A stretch of 57,103 nucleotides of DNA. Source: Novosphingobium sp. MD-1 (lineage in GTDB: Bacteria; Pseudomonadota; Alphaproteobacteria; Sphingomonadales; Sphingomonadaceae). Numbering within the stretch: the stretch's first letter is position 1; the number at the start of each line of letters is the position of its first letter. The translations under genes were made by a program, and so were the position numbers. The stretch is from positions 1 through 57,103 of the forward strand of contig NZ_BBXA01000018.1 of the NCBI RefSeq assembly GCF_001014975.1, written 5' to 3'. The notes under the pieces were generated by a model. The model saw nothing but the letters and a program-made list of their open reading frames with translations, ran no database searches and had not been told where the DNA came from. Of this stretch, positions 37,809 through 45,839 are shown one piece after another.

Positions 37809-38936
37809 TCAGGCGGCCTTCAGCGTTTCCCAGGCCCAGTCGAGCCAAGGACCGAGCGCTTCGATGTCGGCGGTGTCGACGGTCGCGCCGCACCAGATGC
37901 GCAAGCCCGGAGGCGCATCGCGGTAGCCCGCGATGTCATAGGCCGCGCCTTCCTTTTCGAGCAGGCCGGCGAACGCCTTGATGAAGTCCGCGTCCGCGCC
38001 TTCGACCGAGAGGCAGACCGAGGTCTTCGAGCGAATGCCGCGATCGACCGCAAGGTGCGACAGCCATGCCCGTTCGGCGACGATCTTGTCGAGCGCCTCG
38101 GCATTGGCGGTGCAGCGCGCCTTGAGCCCTTCGAGCCCGCCAAGCCCCTTGGCCCATTCCAGCGCGAAGATCGCGTCTTCCACGGCCAGCATCGAGGGGG
38201 TGTTGATGGTTTCGCCCTTGAACACGCCTTCGGCAAGCTTGCCCTTGGAGATCAGGCGGAACACCTTGGGCAGCGGCCATTCCGGCGTATAGCTTTCCAG
38301 CCGCTCGACCGCGCGCGGACCAAGGATCAGCACGCCGTGCGCGCCTTCGCCGCCCAGCACCTTCTGCCACGAGAAGGTGGCGACATCGATCTTGTCCCAC
38401 GGCAGGTCATAGGCGAACACCGCGCTGGTGGCGTCGGCGAAGCACAGGCCCTGGCGATCGGCGGCGATCCATTCGCCATCGGGCACGCGCACGCCGGAGG
38501 TGGTGCCGTTCCAGGTGAACAGGACGTCGTCCGACCAGTCCACCTTGTCGAGATCGGGAAGCTGGCCGTAATCGGCGCGCATCACGGTCGGTTCGAGCTT
38601 GAGCTGCTTGACCGCATCGGTGACCCAACCTTCACCGAAGCTTTCCCAGGCAAGCGTCGTCACGCCGCGCGCGCCGAGCATCGTCCACATCGCCATTTCG
38701 AAAGCGCCGGTGTCCGAACCGGGCACGATGCCGATGCGATGCGTGTCGGGCAGGCCCAACACTTCGCGCATCAGGTCGATGCAGTATTGCAGGCGCGTCT
38801 TGCCGATCTTGGCGCGGTGCGAGCGCCCCAGCGATTCGGTTGCCAGCTTGTCGAGGGAATAGCCCGGCGGCTTGGCGCAGGGACCGGAAGAAAAGAACGG
38901 ACGCGCAGGCTTGCGCGCCGGAATAGTCGTAGTCAT
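37809..38936 (-). CDS. serC: Phosphoserine aminotransferase
   Basis: PLP enzyme that converts phosphohydroxypyruvate to phosphoserine. 375 aa from ATG 38936 with a strong AAGGAG 7-11 nt upstream. This is the longer variant (375 instead of about 360 aa) common in alphaproteobacteria and Archaea; the PLP lysine is in FSWQKVLGGEG. GPCAKPPGYSL at the N-terminus and the C-terminal GYRDAPPGLRIW are consistent. It heads serC-serA and has a structured leader. Confidence 0.95.
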   Translation of the reverse strand: MTTTIPARKPARPFFSSGPCAKPPGYSLDKLATESLGRSHRAKIGKTRLQYCIDLMREVLGLPDTHRIGIVPGSDTGAFEMAMWTMLGARGVTTLAWESFGEGWVTDAVKQLKLEPTVMRADYGQLPDLDKVDWSDDVLFTWNGTTSGVRVPDGEWIAADRQGLCFADATSAVFAYDLPWDKIDVATFSWQKVLGGEGAHGVLILGPRAVERLESYTPEWPLPKVFRLISKGKLAEGVFKGETINTPSMLAVEDAIFALEWAKGLGGLEGLKARCTANAEALDKIVAERAWLSHLAVDRGIRSKTSVCLSVEGADADFIKAFAGLLEKEGAAYDIAGYRDAPPGLRIWCGATVDTADIEALGPWLDWAWETLKAA

Positions 38937-38942
38937 GTCTGA

Positions 38943-38980
38943 CTCTCCTTGCAGAGAGCTCGCGCGGCGTTGGGACCGCG
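38943..38980 (-). promoter_or_regulatory. serC-type leader RNA with two hairpins
   Basis: In the serC direction: hairpin 1 CGCGG-loop-CCGCG (38980-38963), then hairpin 2 CTCTC-tgcaag-GAGAG (38958-38943). The loop and 3' arm of the second contain the AAGGAG ribosome-binding site. Two tandem hairpins with the second masking the Shine-Dalgarno, just before serC, is the layout of the Rfam serC motif known in alphaproteobacteria; I recognise it by form, not by covariance search. Confidence 0.55.
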
Positions 38981-38994
38981 TGGCCCGGAGCCGC

Positions 38995-39021
38995 ACCTAA
39001 CGGCGCGGGGCGGATTGTCAA
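38995..39021 (-). promoter_or_regulatory. Likely serC promoter
   Basis: A perfect TTGACA (39021-39016) is followed at 15-nt spacing by TTAGGT (39000-38995). Transcription would begin about 38988, right before hairpin 1 of the leader, which fits the two features together. The -10 element is weak. Confidence 0.4.
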
Positions 39022-39174
39022 CCGGAACCGGCGCGCCGCAAAATTATCGTGCGGAAATATGGCACCGGTAGGCGGAGACCGGAAAGCGCTGGCCACACCT
39101 TTCCCCCAGATGAACAACCGTTGTTTTGCAGACAGTTACCAGAAAAATAACCATTCCCGGTTATAAGCTGCCCC

Positions 39175-39849
39175 ATGAAGATTCGCGGCCTTTCCCTGAT
39201 CGTGGCGGCCTGCCTTTCCTCGGCGCTGGCCGGCTGTATCAGCGCGCCCGAACCGCAGCACCGCGAACCCGCGCGCAGCGCGCTGGGCACGTTTTCGCCC
39301 GCCCCCGCCGCGCAGGCCTGCCTAGCGCGGCTCGGGCAATCCGACGCCGGCTTCACACCCCTGCCCGATCAGTATTACGGCGCGGGTTGCTCCACGCTCA
39401 ACGCGGTGCGCCTGACCTGGCTGGAAAGCGACGACCGGCGGCTGCAGCTGTCCAATCTCGGCCCGGTCAGTTGCCCGCTCGCCACCACGCTTTCGGGCTG
39501 GGCGCGCTTTGGTGTGGACCGCGCCGCCCGGCAGATCCTGGGCAGCCCGCTGCTGCGCATCGAGACGATGGGGACTTATTCCTGCCGCACCGTGGCGGGC
39601 ACCGCGCGCCTTTCGGGCCACGCCACCGCCAACGCGATCGACATCGCCGCCTTCCTGCTGGCCGATGGCCGGCGCGTGAGCGTGCTCAACAACTGGTCAG
39701 GCGGGACGCCGGCGGAGCGCGAATTCCTGCGCGTTATCCACGCCAGCGCCTGCAAGCGCTTCGGCACGGTGCTCAGCCCGGACTACAACGCCGCGCACCG
39801 CAATCACTTCCATCTGGAAATCGGAGCCAGCCGGCCGTTCTGTCGCTGA
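39175..39849 (+). CDS. Extensin-like exported lipoprotein
   Basis: 224 aa with a lipobox LAGC at about 18-21, so membrane-anchored. The C-terminal region matches the extensin-like family: DQYYGAGCSTLNAVRL, CPLATTLSGWARFGVD, SGHATANAIDIAAF and the final HRNHFHLEIG. The His..Asp..His-x-His pattern is like that of LAS-type D,D-carboxypeptidases, which suggests a zinc hydrolase acting on peptidoglycan. The function is inferred; Cys pairs suggest disulfides. Confidence 0.8.
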   Translation: MKIRGLSLIVAACLSSALAGCISAPEPQHREPARSALGTFSPAPAAQACLARLGQSDAGFTPLPDQYYGAGCSTLNAVRLTWLESDDRRLQLSNLGPVSCPLATTLSGWARFGVDRAARQILGSPLLRIETMGTYSCRTVAGTARLSGHATANAIDIAAFLLADGRRVSVLNNWSGGTPAEREFLRVIHASACKRFGTVLSPDYNAAHRNHFHLEIGASRPFCR

Positions 39850-39891
39850 TCCCGGAGGGATAGGCTGGACCGCTTCGCGCGGCCCGGACAA

Positions 39892-40380
39892 TCAGCCCTT
39901 AGCGTCCTGGACACTATTCCCCGCCAGCGTATCCGACCCGTCGGGATAGATGAAGCCGAAAGCCGGCGCTTCGCGCAGGCCCAGCGAATGTGTGGGCGCG
40001 TACCACACGCGCACCTTGCTCCAGTCGCCCGCTTCGGAAACATCGACCGCCAGCGCCTCGCGCTCGACCATACCGGGGCGCGACCAGTTGGCGTGGTTGA
40101 GCAGCACGCGGCGGCTGTCGAGCACCTTGCTCACCACGGCGACATGACCCATCGGCATTGCGCCGGTGGCGCGGAAGGCCAGCACCGCACCCGCGCGCGG
40201 GCGGTGGCCACGGGCATAAGTGCCGGCCGCCTGATCCCACCACGTCCGCGCATTGCCGAACAGTTGCACGTCGGACACCGAGCGCGCGTAGGTCACGCAT
40301 TGCAGGCGAGCCTGGGCCGGGACAGCGGTGGCGATGAGAGCCAGCAGAGCGAGGATCGAAGCGTAGGCGGTGCGAAGCAT
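39892..40380 (-). CDS. Secreted CHAP-domain amidase
   Basis: 162 aa from ATG 40380 with a signal peptide ending near PAQA. The CHAP triad is visible: C28 in RLQCVTYAR, H79 in MGHVAVV and N95 or N98 in LNHANW. CHAP enzymes cut peptide bonds of peptidoglycan or amide bonds of glutathionylspermidine. The catalytic Cys lies very near the mature N-terminus. It faces the extensin-like gene across a 42-bp gap; both should act on the cell wall. Confidence 0.87.
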   Translation of the reverse strand: MLRTAYASILALLALIATAVPAQARLQCVTYARSVSDVQLFGNARTWWDQAAGTYARGHRPRAGAVLAFRATGAMPMGHVAVVSKVLDSRRVLLNHANWSRPGMVEREALAVDVSEAGDWSKVRVWYAPTHSLGLREAPAFGFIYPDGSDTLAGNSVQDAKG

Positions 40381-40531
40381 GGCAGCTTCATAGCCAATTT
40401 CCGCAGCGCACAAACCTCTGGCCGCAACGAGTCGTCGTGCGGCAGACACCTCCCACCCGGGGATGGTAACTGTGACTTAACGCACTGTGGAAAACCTGGT
40501 TCCCGGATGGCCAGGATCGCCCTCGCCGCGA

Positions 40532-41152
40532 TCACGCGGCGGCGATATGAAGCCCGTCCGCCTCGATCCGCAGGCGCACCGCCTCCGCCGCGTGCCGCGC
40601 GCCCAGCTTGCCCATCATCTTCATGCGGTGAATTTCGACCGTGCGCGGACTGATATCGAGTTCGCGCGCGATGGCCTTGTTGCTGCATCCATCGGCCAGG
40701 CGATCGAGCACCTCCCGCTCGCGCAGGGAAAGGCGCGCGATGCGCTGCCGGGCATCCGCCGCGCGGGCGCGGTGCGCCCGATGGTTGTCCGCCTCGCGCG
40801 CGGCGCGCTCGATCGCCTCGTTGAGCGGCGCGATCTCGTGCGGCAGGACCAGATAGTCAAGCGCCCCGGCCTTGATGGCGCGGACCACCGATTCCGTCTG
40901 CGGACGCTCCGCCACCGCGATGACCGGCAGCCAGTGGCCGAACCGGTTCATCAGGCCGAGCAGAGACGGGATGCCTTCCCCCACCGGTTCATCATGCGCG
41001 ATGACCAGCCCGCCGGACGGCGCGTGAGACAGGAGCTCATCCGCACTGGCGTAGATTTCGGCGTGATGCCCCGCGGCGAATGCGAGGCGGGCAAGCCGGG
41101 CACGGCGGGCGGAGTCACTATCGAGGACATGGAGTGTGATGCGTTCAGCCAT
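40532..41152 (-). CDS. FixJ/NarL-type regulator with degenerate receiver
   Basis: 206 aa. The C-terminus (about 138-200) is a LuxR-type HTH: LSLREREVLDRLADGCSNKAIARELDISPRTVEIHRMKM-like layout. The N-terminus aligns with a receiver (LHVLDSDSARRARLARL), but the phosphorylated Asp column, four residues before the Pro in AHDEPVGEG, is A52. The switch Thr column is Val (VIAVAE) and the invariant Lys before Pro is Leu (LVLPHE). So it is probably phosphorylation-independent. No cognate kinase is adjacent. Confidence 0.85.
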   Translation of the reverse strand: MAERITLHVLDSDSARRARLARLAFAAGHHAEIYASADELLSHAPSGGLVIAHDEPVGEGIPSLLGLMNRFGHWLPVIAVAERPQTESVVRAIKAGALDYLVLPHEIAPLNEAIERAAREADNHRAHRARAADARQRIARLSLREREVLDRLADGCSNKAIARELDISPRTVEIHRMKMMGKLGARHAAEAVRLRIEADGLHIAAA

Positions 41153-41406
41153 GACGGCATCACATCATCGAACAGGCCGATTGCGCCAGTCAGACCGGCC
41201 TCAAAGCGGAAGTTTAAGCGGCGCCGAAAGATAGTTAATATCTAATTTCACTAAGTAAATCGACATCCGAACCGGACTGAATTACGCTATATTCATCCAA
41301 ATTCGAGAAAATATTGCGCCCTAATATCTGAATAAACCACGGAAGCAAGCAGCAAATGCAAGCGGATATAAAATAAGGCGTTCGTAACTATACTTGGTTA
41401 AACTAC
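41153..41406. other. A/T-rich intergenic region
   Basis: 254 bp without a convincing gene, much richer in A and T than anything else in the window from about 41205 onward (for example atagttaatatctaatttcac). TAATATCT occurs twice (41236-41243, 41322-41329). It should hold the promoter of the FixJ-type gene and the 3' end of the Anbu transcript. No clear terminator. Confidence 0.5.
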
Positions 41407-42174
41407 TTATTCTATTTCGGCAGGAACCGCAGGCGGATCGAACGAGTAATCCGGCAGCGAATGGAACGCCTGCCGCAGCGCCTCGCTCCAGCTTGACGAA
41501 ATCTGCTTGAAATAGGGATCGTCCTTGGTGATCCGGCGCTGGTGCAGCGGCTCGAACCGGTCGCGCTCGATCACCATCAGATCGAAGGGCAGCCCCACCG
41601 AAAGGTTCGCCGCCAGCGTGGAATCGAACGAGACCATCAGCAGCTTCACCGCGTCCTCGAACGTCATCGTCGGCTCATAGCCGCGCAGCAGGATCGGGCG
41701 GCCATACTTGGTCTCGCCGATCTGGAAGAAAGGCGTGTCGAACGATGCCTCGATGAAGTTGCCTTCCGGATAGACCATGAACAGGCGCGGTTCCATGCCC
41801 CGGATCTGGCCGGCGATGATGATCGATGCGGTGAAGCGCGGCCCTTCCCCCGACGGCCCGCCATCGTCCTGCCGCCGTTCGATCACGTCGCGCAGCAAGT
41901 TGCCCACGATCGTCGCCACCTGGAACATCGTCGGCGCTTCCAGCAACGAGGGGCGGCGTTCGCCCGGCGCCTTGTTCCGTTCCTCCAGCTGGCTGACCAC
42001 CGCCTGCGTGGTGGCAAGGTTGCCCGCCGTCATCATCGTGATGATCCGTTCGCCGGGCACATGCCAGCTGAACATCTTGCGGAATACGGAGATGTTATCG
42101 ACCCCGGAATTGGTGCGGGTGTCGCTCATCATCACGAGGCCCCTGTCGAGCACCATCCCCACGCAATAGGTCAT
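41407..42174 (-). CDS. Anbu (bacterial proteasome-homologue) Ntn peptidase
   Basis: 255 aa. Begins MTYCVGMVLDRGLVMMSDTRTNSGVDN, close to the Anbu family; after Met removal the Thr would be the N-terminal nucleophile. Anbu is an HslV/proteasome-like Ntn protein that forms open-ring assemblies in characterised relatives, with proteolytic activity and substrate unclear. It is last in the operon ATP-grasp, alpha-E, transglutaminase, Anbu, 120 bp after the transglutaminase with its own GGGGGA site. No ATPase partner is encoded nearby. Confidence 0.9.
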   Translation of the reverse strand: MTYCVGMVLDRGLVMMSDTRTNSGVDNISVFRKMFSWHVPGERIITMMTAGNLATTQAVVSQLEERNKAPGERRPSLLEAPTMFQVATIVGNLLRDVIERRQDDGGPSGEGPRFTASIIIAGQIRGMEPRLFMVYPEGNFIEASFDTPFFQIGETKYGRPILLRGYEPTMTFEDAVKLLMVSFDSTLAANLSVGLPFDLMVIERDRFEPLHQRRITKDDPYFKQISSSWSEALRQAFHSLPDYSFDPPAVPAEIE

Positions 42175-42294
42175 CGTTCCCCCGTGTACGCCAAAAGGGA
42201 GCCAGCCGCCCCCGTCCCCCGGTATTACCCGTCTATCGGGTTATCGCACAGCGGGGGCAATCGCCGTCAACGTCCGCTGCGGATGAATCCTTGA

Positions 42295-43179
42295 TTATTG
42301 TTCCACACGCTGCTGTTCCACGGCAAGCTTGACGTGCATGGTTTCGTCAAGATCGCCATAGCGGATGCCGGTGATGGGGGCGGCATCGCGATAGTCGGCG
42401 CCCGTCGCCACGCGGACGTAGCGCACGTCGGGACAGATACGGTTGGAGATATCGAAGCCGACCCAGCCGAGATTGGCGACGAAGGCCTCGGCCCAGGCAT
42501 GGCCGGCATCCTGATCCACCCGGTCGTCCATCAGCAGATAGCCGCTGACATAGCGCGCCGGTATGCCCAGCGCCCGCGCCGCCGCAATGAACACGTGGGC
42601 ATGGTCCTGGCAGACGCCATGGCCCGCCGTCAGCACGGCTTCGGCCGGCGTCGCCGCGTCGGTGTGCCCCGCAGCGTAAGCGACCCGTTCGGCCACCAGC
42701 GCGGATAGATCGTGCAGCACCGCCAGCCGGTCATCGCCCGGACGCGTGCCCTGACTCTGACTCTGGCTTTGCCCCTGCGACTGGCCCTGAGTCTGAGTCT
42801 GAGTCTGGGCCTGCCCCAGCGCCGCCAGCAGCGCGCGCACACGCGGACCGGCGCGCGTCAGTTCTGTCGGTTCCGCGAAATGCCACAGCGGCAGATGGCC
42901 GGAATGCTTGCCGACGATGCCGGCATTGTCGGCGGTATCGACCACGCCCCGGCAGCGGATGGTTACATCGGTGGCGCCGGGCGTGAAGGCAATCAGCGAA
43001 ACGTGATTGCAGTTGTGATCGTCGTATTCGGCTTCCAGCACGGCACCCGCCAGTTCCATGTCCCAGGACTGGATCGTCTGGCCCGAAGTGGCCTTGGGCG
43101 TGAGCCGCAGGCGCTGGAGACCATGCGCGGCCGGTTCCGAAAAGCGGTAATGCGTGGTGTGATCGATCGCGATGCGCAC
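42295..43179 (-). CDS. Transglutaminase-like cysteine hydrolase
   Basis: 294 aa from GTG 43179, which has AGAAGGA 6 nt upstream. N-terminal bacterial transglutaminase-like domain (IDHTTHYRFSEPAAHGLQRLRLTPK), then the core with triad C190 (HGVCQDHAH), H227 (GHAWAEAF) and D243 (GFDISN). A Gln-rich linker of 22 residues (123-144) is inserted between the two. Such proteins in Anbu operons are predicted peptidases or amide-bond exchangers. Starts 13 nt after alpha-E. Confidence 0.88.
   Translation of the reverse strand: MRIAIDHTTHYRFSEPAAHGLQRLRLTPKATSGQTIQSWDMELAGAVLEAEYDDHNCNHVSLIAFTPGATDVTIRCRGVVDTADNAGIVGKHSGHLPLWHFAEPTELTRAGPRVRALLAALGQAQTQTQTQGQSQGQSQSQSQGTRPGDDRLAVLHDLSALVAERVAYAAGHTDAATPAEAVLTAGHGVCQDHAHVFIAAARALGIPARYVSGYLLMDDRVDQDAGHAWAEAFVANLGWVGFDISNRICPDVRYVRVATGADYRDAAPITGIRYGDLDETMHVKLAVEQQRVEQ
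42748..42813 (-). repeat. Short tandem repeat coding a Gln-rich linker
   Basis: Repeats of a hexamer close to CAGACT/CAGAGT in coding direction give alternating Gln with Thr, Gly or Ser in the transglutaminase. Perfect runs such as ctgagtctgagtctgagt are prone to slippage by multiples of 6 nt, which would change linker length without a frameshift. Confidence 0.7.
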
Positions 43180-43192
43180 CGGCGATCCTTCT

Positions 43193-44140
43193 CTATTCGA
43201 CGAAACGGTAGTCGCGCTGAATCTGGAGCGCGAGCTGGGTGTTGTGGGCGATGAACCGGCCGATGAATTCATGGAGGCCCTGATCGAAGATCGCATCGAC
43301 CGTCAGCGCATGCAGTTCGCTGTCGGCGTTGCGCAGAATGTGGTGGCTTTCCATTTCCTCGCCATATTCGCGGGCAAGGCTGGCGAGGTTCGACCGCAGC
43401 TTGGAATAGCAGAACGCCAGGCTGCGCGGGAAACGCCCGTCGAGCAGCATGAATTCCGCGATGCCGCGCGGGTCCATCCGCCCGGCATTGAGCCAGCGAT
43501 AGGCGCGCTCCCCCGCGACCGAGCGCAGCACGTTTTCCCACTGCACATTGTCCAGGCTGGAACCCACATACGACACGGCCGGCAGCAGGACGTAATACTT
43601 CACGTCCAGAATGCGCGCAGTGTTGTCCGCCCGTTCGATGAAACTGCCGATCCGCGCGAAATTGTAGATCTCGTTGCGCAGCATGGTGCCTTCCATCGCC
43701 CCGCGCACCTGCGTCGATTGGCGGCGGATGCAATCGAGCACGTCGCCCAGCCGCGTTTCGGTAACCGGACGGGCGAGCAGCTCCTTCACCTTCATCCAGC
43801 TTTCGTTGACGGCTTCCCACACCTCGCGCGTGATGCCGGTGCGGACCATGCGCGCGTTGGTGCGGGCCAGTTCGCACATCAGCAGGACGTTGCCGGGATT
43901 CTCCTTGTCGCGCAGGACGAAATTGAAGACGTGCGGGCCGGTATATTCCGTGCCGAACTTGGCTTCGAACAACTCCTGCAGGCCCAGCGTGACGATGACC
44001 GAGCGCCATTCGTCGCTGGCATCCTTGGCATCGCGCGTCAGCGCCATGCGGAATCCCGCCTCGACCAGGCGCACGGTGTTCTCCGCGCGCTCCAGGTAGC
44101 GGAAGAGCCAGAAAATACCGTTTGCCGATCTGCCTAGCAT
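43193..44140 (-). CDS. Alpha-E domain protein
   Basis: 315 aa, all-helical alpha-E family. It starts MLGRSANGIFWLFRYLERAENTVRLVE, which holds the conserved N-terminal helix with ERAEN; later SFIERADNTARILDVKYYVL repeats the ERADN theme, and FDMG-like ends are missing. Function is unknown; the family always accompanies the circularly permuted ATP-grasp and is thought to be part of the same enzyme complex. 48 bp from the ATP-grasp gene. Confidence 0.9.
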   Translation of the reverse strand: MLGRSANGIFWLFRYLERAENTVRLVEAGFRMALTRDAKDASDEWRSVIVTLGLQELFEAKFGTEYTGPHVFNFVLRDKENPGNVLLMCELARTNARMVRTGITREVWEAVNESWMKVKELLARPVTETRLGDVLDCIRRQSTQVRGAMEGTMLRNEIYNFARIGSFIERADNTARILDVKYYVLLPAVSYVGSSLDNVQWENVLRSVAGERAYRWLNAGRMDPRGIAEFMLLDGRFPRSLAFCYSKLRSNLASLAREYGEEMESHHILRNADSELHALTVDAIFDQGLHEFIGRFIAHNTQLALQIQRDYRFVE

Positions 44141-44188
44141 TCCGTCTCCATGACCGTCCGATCCGTCGCCCCCGACCCGAGAGCAGCG

Positions 44189-45631
44189 TCAATCATCCAG
44201 AACCCAGCTGTCCTTGGTGCCGCCCCCCTGCGACGAATTCACCACCAGCGACCCCTTCTTCAGCGCAACGCGGGTGAGCCCGCCCGGCGTGATGTCCACC
44301 CCGTTGGGCGAAACCAGCACGAAGGGCCGCAAGTCCACGTGGCGCGGCGCGAGACCGGCCTTGGCAAGAATGGGCACGGTCGACAGCGAAAGCGTGGGCT
44401 GGGCGATATAGTTGTCCGGCCGTGCGCGCAGCTTGGCCTCGAACGCGGCGATTTCCTTCCGCGAGGAGGTCGGCCCGATCAACATGCCATAGCCGCCCGA
44501 GCCGTGGACTTCCTTCACCACCAGTTCGGCCAGATGCTCCAGCACATAGGCCAGCGCCTCCGGCTCCGAACAGCGCCAGGTGGGCACGTTCTGGAGGATC
44601 GGCTTCTCGCCGGTGTAGAACTCCACGATCTCGGGCATGAAGCTGTAGATCGCCTTGTCGTCGGCGATGCCGGTACCCGGCGCGTTGGCGATGGTGATGC
44701 CGCCGGCGCGATAGACGTCCATGATGCCCGAAACGCCCAGCACGCTGTCCGGGTTGAACGTCAGCGGATCAAGATATTCGTCGTCGACACGGCGGTAGAG
44801 CACGTCGATCGGCTTCCACCCGCGCGTGGTGCGCATGGCGATGCGGCCGTTCTCCACGCGCAGGTCGCTGCCTTCGACCAGTTCCGCGCCCATCTGGTCG
44901 GCCAGGAAGGCGTGTTCGAAATAGGCGCTGTTGTAGATGCCCGGCGTCAGCACCGCGACCACCGGCTTGCGCCCGCCCGACGCATCGAAGGCCGGTGGCG
45001 CGCAGGCGGCAAGGCTGCGGGCCAGGCGGCGCGGATAGTCCGAAACTTCCCGCACACGCACGCGGGTGAACAGTTCCGGGAACATCGCCATCATCGTTTC
45101 GCGGTTCTCCAGCATGTAGGAGACGCCACTGGGGGTGCGGGCATTGTCTTCCAGCACCATGAAATCGTCCTCGCCCGTGCGGACAAGATCGATGCCGACA
45201 ATGTGGGTATAGACCCCGCCCGGCGGCGTGAAGCCCGACATTTCCGCAAGGAACGCCGCGTTGCCCTTGAGCAGCCGTTCGGGGAAACGCCCCGACCGCA
45301 CGATTTCCTGCCGGTGATAAAGGTCGTGCAGGAAGGCGTTGAGCGCGCGGACGCGCTGTTCGATCCCGCGCGCCAGCTTGCGCCACTGGTTCGCGGTGAT
45401 GATCCGGGGCACCATGTCGAACGGGATCAGCCGTTCCTCGGCATCTTCCGCGCCATAGACGTTGAAGGTGATCCCGGTGCGGCGGAAGAAGGCTTCCGCC
45501 TCGCTCTTCTTGCGTCTCAGCAGGTCGGGCGGCTGCTCCTCGTACCACTTGCAATAGCCCGCGTAGGCGGCGCGCACCGAGCCATCGGCGTCAAGCATCT
45601 CGTCATAGGACGAGGGCGAGGAGTTTGTCAT
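44189..45631 (-). CDS. Circularly permuted ATP-grasp ligase
   Basis: 480 aa from ATG 45631, with GGGA 7 nt upstream. The protein starts SSYDEMLDADGSVRAAY, has RRTGITFNVYG, FMVLEDNARTPSGVSYMLENR and NAPGTGIADDKAIYSFMPEIV, and ends VVNSSQGGGTKDSWVL; these are standard for the permuted ATP-grasp family of Anbu operons. ATP-grasp enzymes join a carboxylate to an amine via acyl phosphate, so a peptide-like product is predicted, substrate unknown. First gene of the operon and divergent from the molybdopterin gene. Confidence 0.92.
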   Translation of the reverse strand: MTNSSPSSYDEMLDADGSVRAAYAGYCKWYEEQPPDLLRRKKSEAEAFFRRTGITFNVYGAEDAEERLIPFDMVPRIITANQWRKLARGIEQRVRALNAFLHDLYHRQEIVRSGRFPERLLKGNAAFLAEMSGFTPPGGVYTHIVGIDLVRTGEDDFMVLEDNARTPSGVSYMLENRETMMAMFPELFTRVRVREVSDYPRRLARSLAACAPPAFDASGGRKPVVAVLTPGIYNSAYFEHAFLADQMGAELVEGSDLRVENGRIAMRTTRGWKPIDVLYRRVDDEYLDPLTFNPDSVLGVSGIMDVYRAGGITIANAPGTGIADDKAIYSFMPEIVEFYTGEKPILQNVPTWRCSEPEALAYVLEHLAELVVKEVHGSGGYGMLIGPTSSRKEIAAFEAKLRARPDNYIAQPTLSLSTVPILAKAGLAPRHVDLRPFVLVSPNGVDITPGGLTRVALKKGSLVVNSSQGGGTKDSWVLDD

Positions 45632-45693
45632 AAGCACATCCCGTCTGCGCCCATTGCTTGCATATGATTGGGGCTTTGCCAAGCGCTCTCATG

Positions 45694-45731
45694 TTGCACC
45701 TGCGAAATAAATTTGGCGCGAATTGGTGCAA
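45694..45731. promoter_or_regulatory. Dyad in the ATP-grasp/oxidoreductase divergent region
   Basis: TTGCACC (45694-45700) and GGTGCAA (45725-45731) are perfect inverted copies separated by 24 bp that are A/T-rich (aaataaattt). The spacing suits either a looped operator or two promoters facing out. It lies in the 208-bp gap between the Anbu operon and the molybdopterin enzyme. No regulator is implied by the sequence. Confidence 0.35.
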
Positions 45732-45839
45732 TTTGCGACGAAGGTTGGTCCGCAGGCGCCCCGGGGGTTTCCGCTTGCCTTGATGCCGATCCCGCCGCAT
45801 TCTTAACCGGTCAATTAAAACAGAGTCGGGAGAGTGGCC

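Noticed and set aside
42748..42813. Hexamer repeat as a possible CRISPR or VNTR locus
   Set aside because: It is inside an intact coding frame with no spacers; it only encodes a linker.
45780..45793. TTGAT-N4-ATCCC, like an FNR/anaerobox site
   Set aside because: The last two positions of the second half are wrong and there is no further support for anaerobic control.
45803..45818. TTAA-N8-TTAA upstream of the molybdopterin enzyme, like a CtrA site
   Set aside because: CtrA boxes need TTAA-N7-TTAA; the spacing is one base too long.
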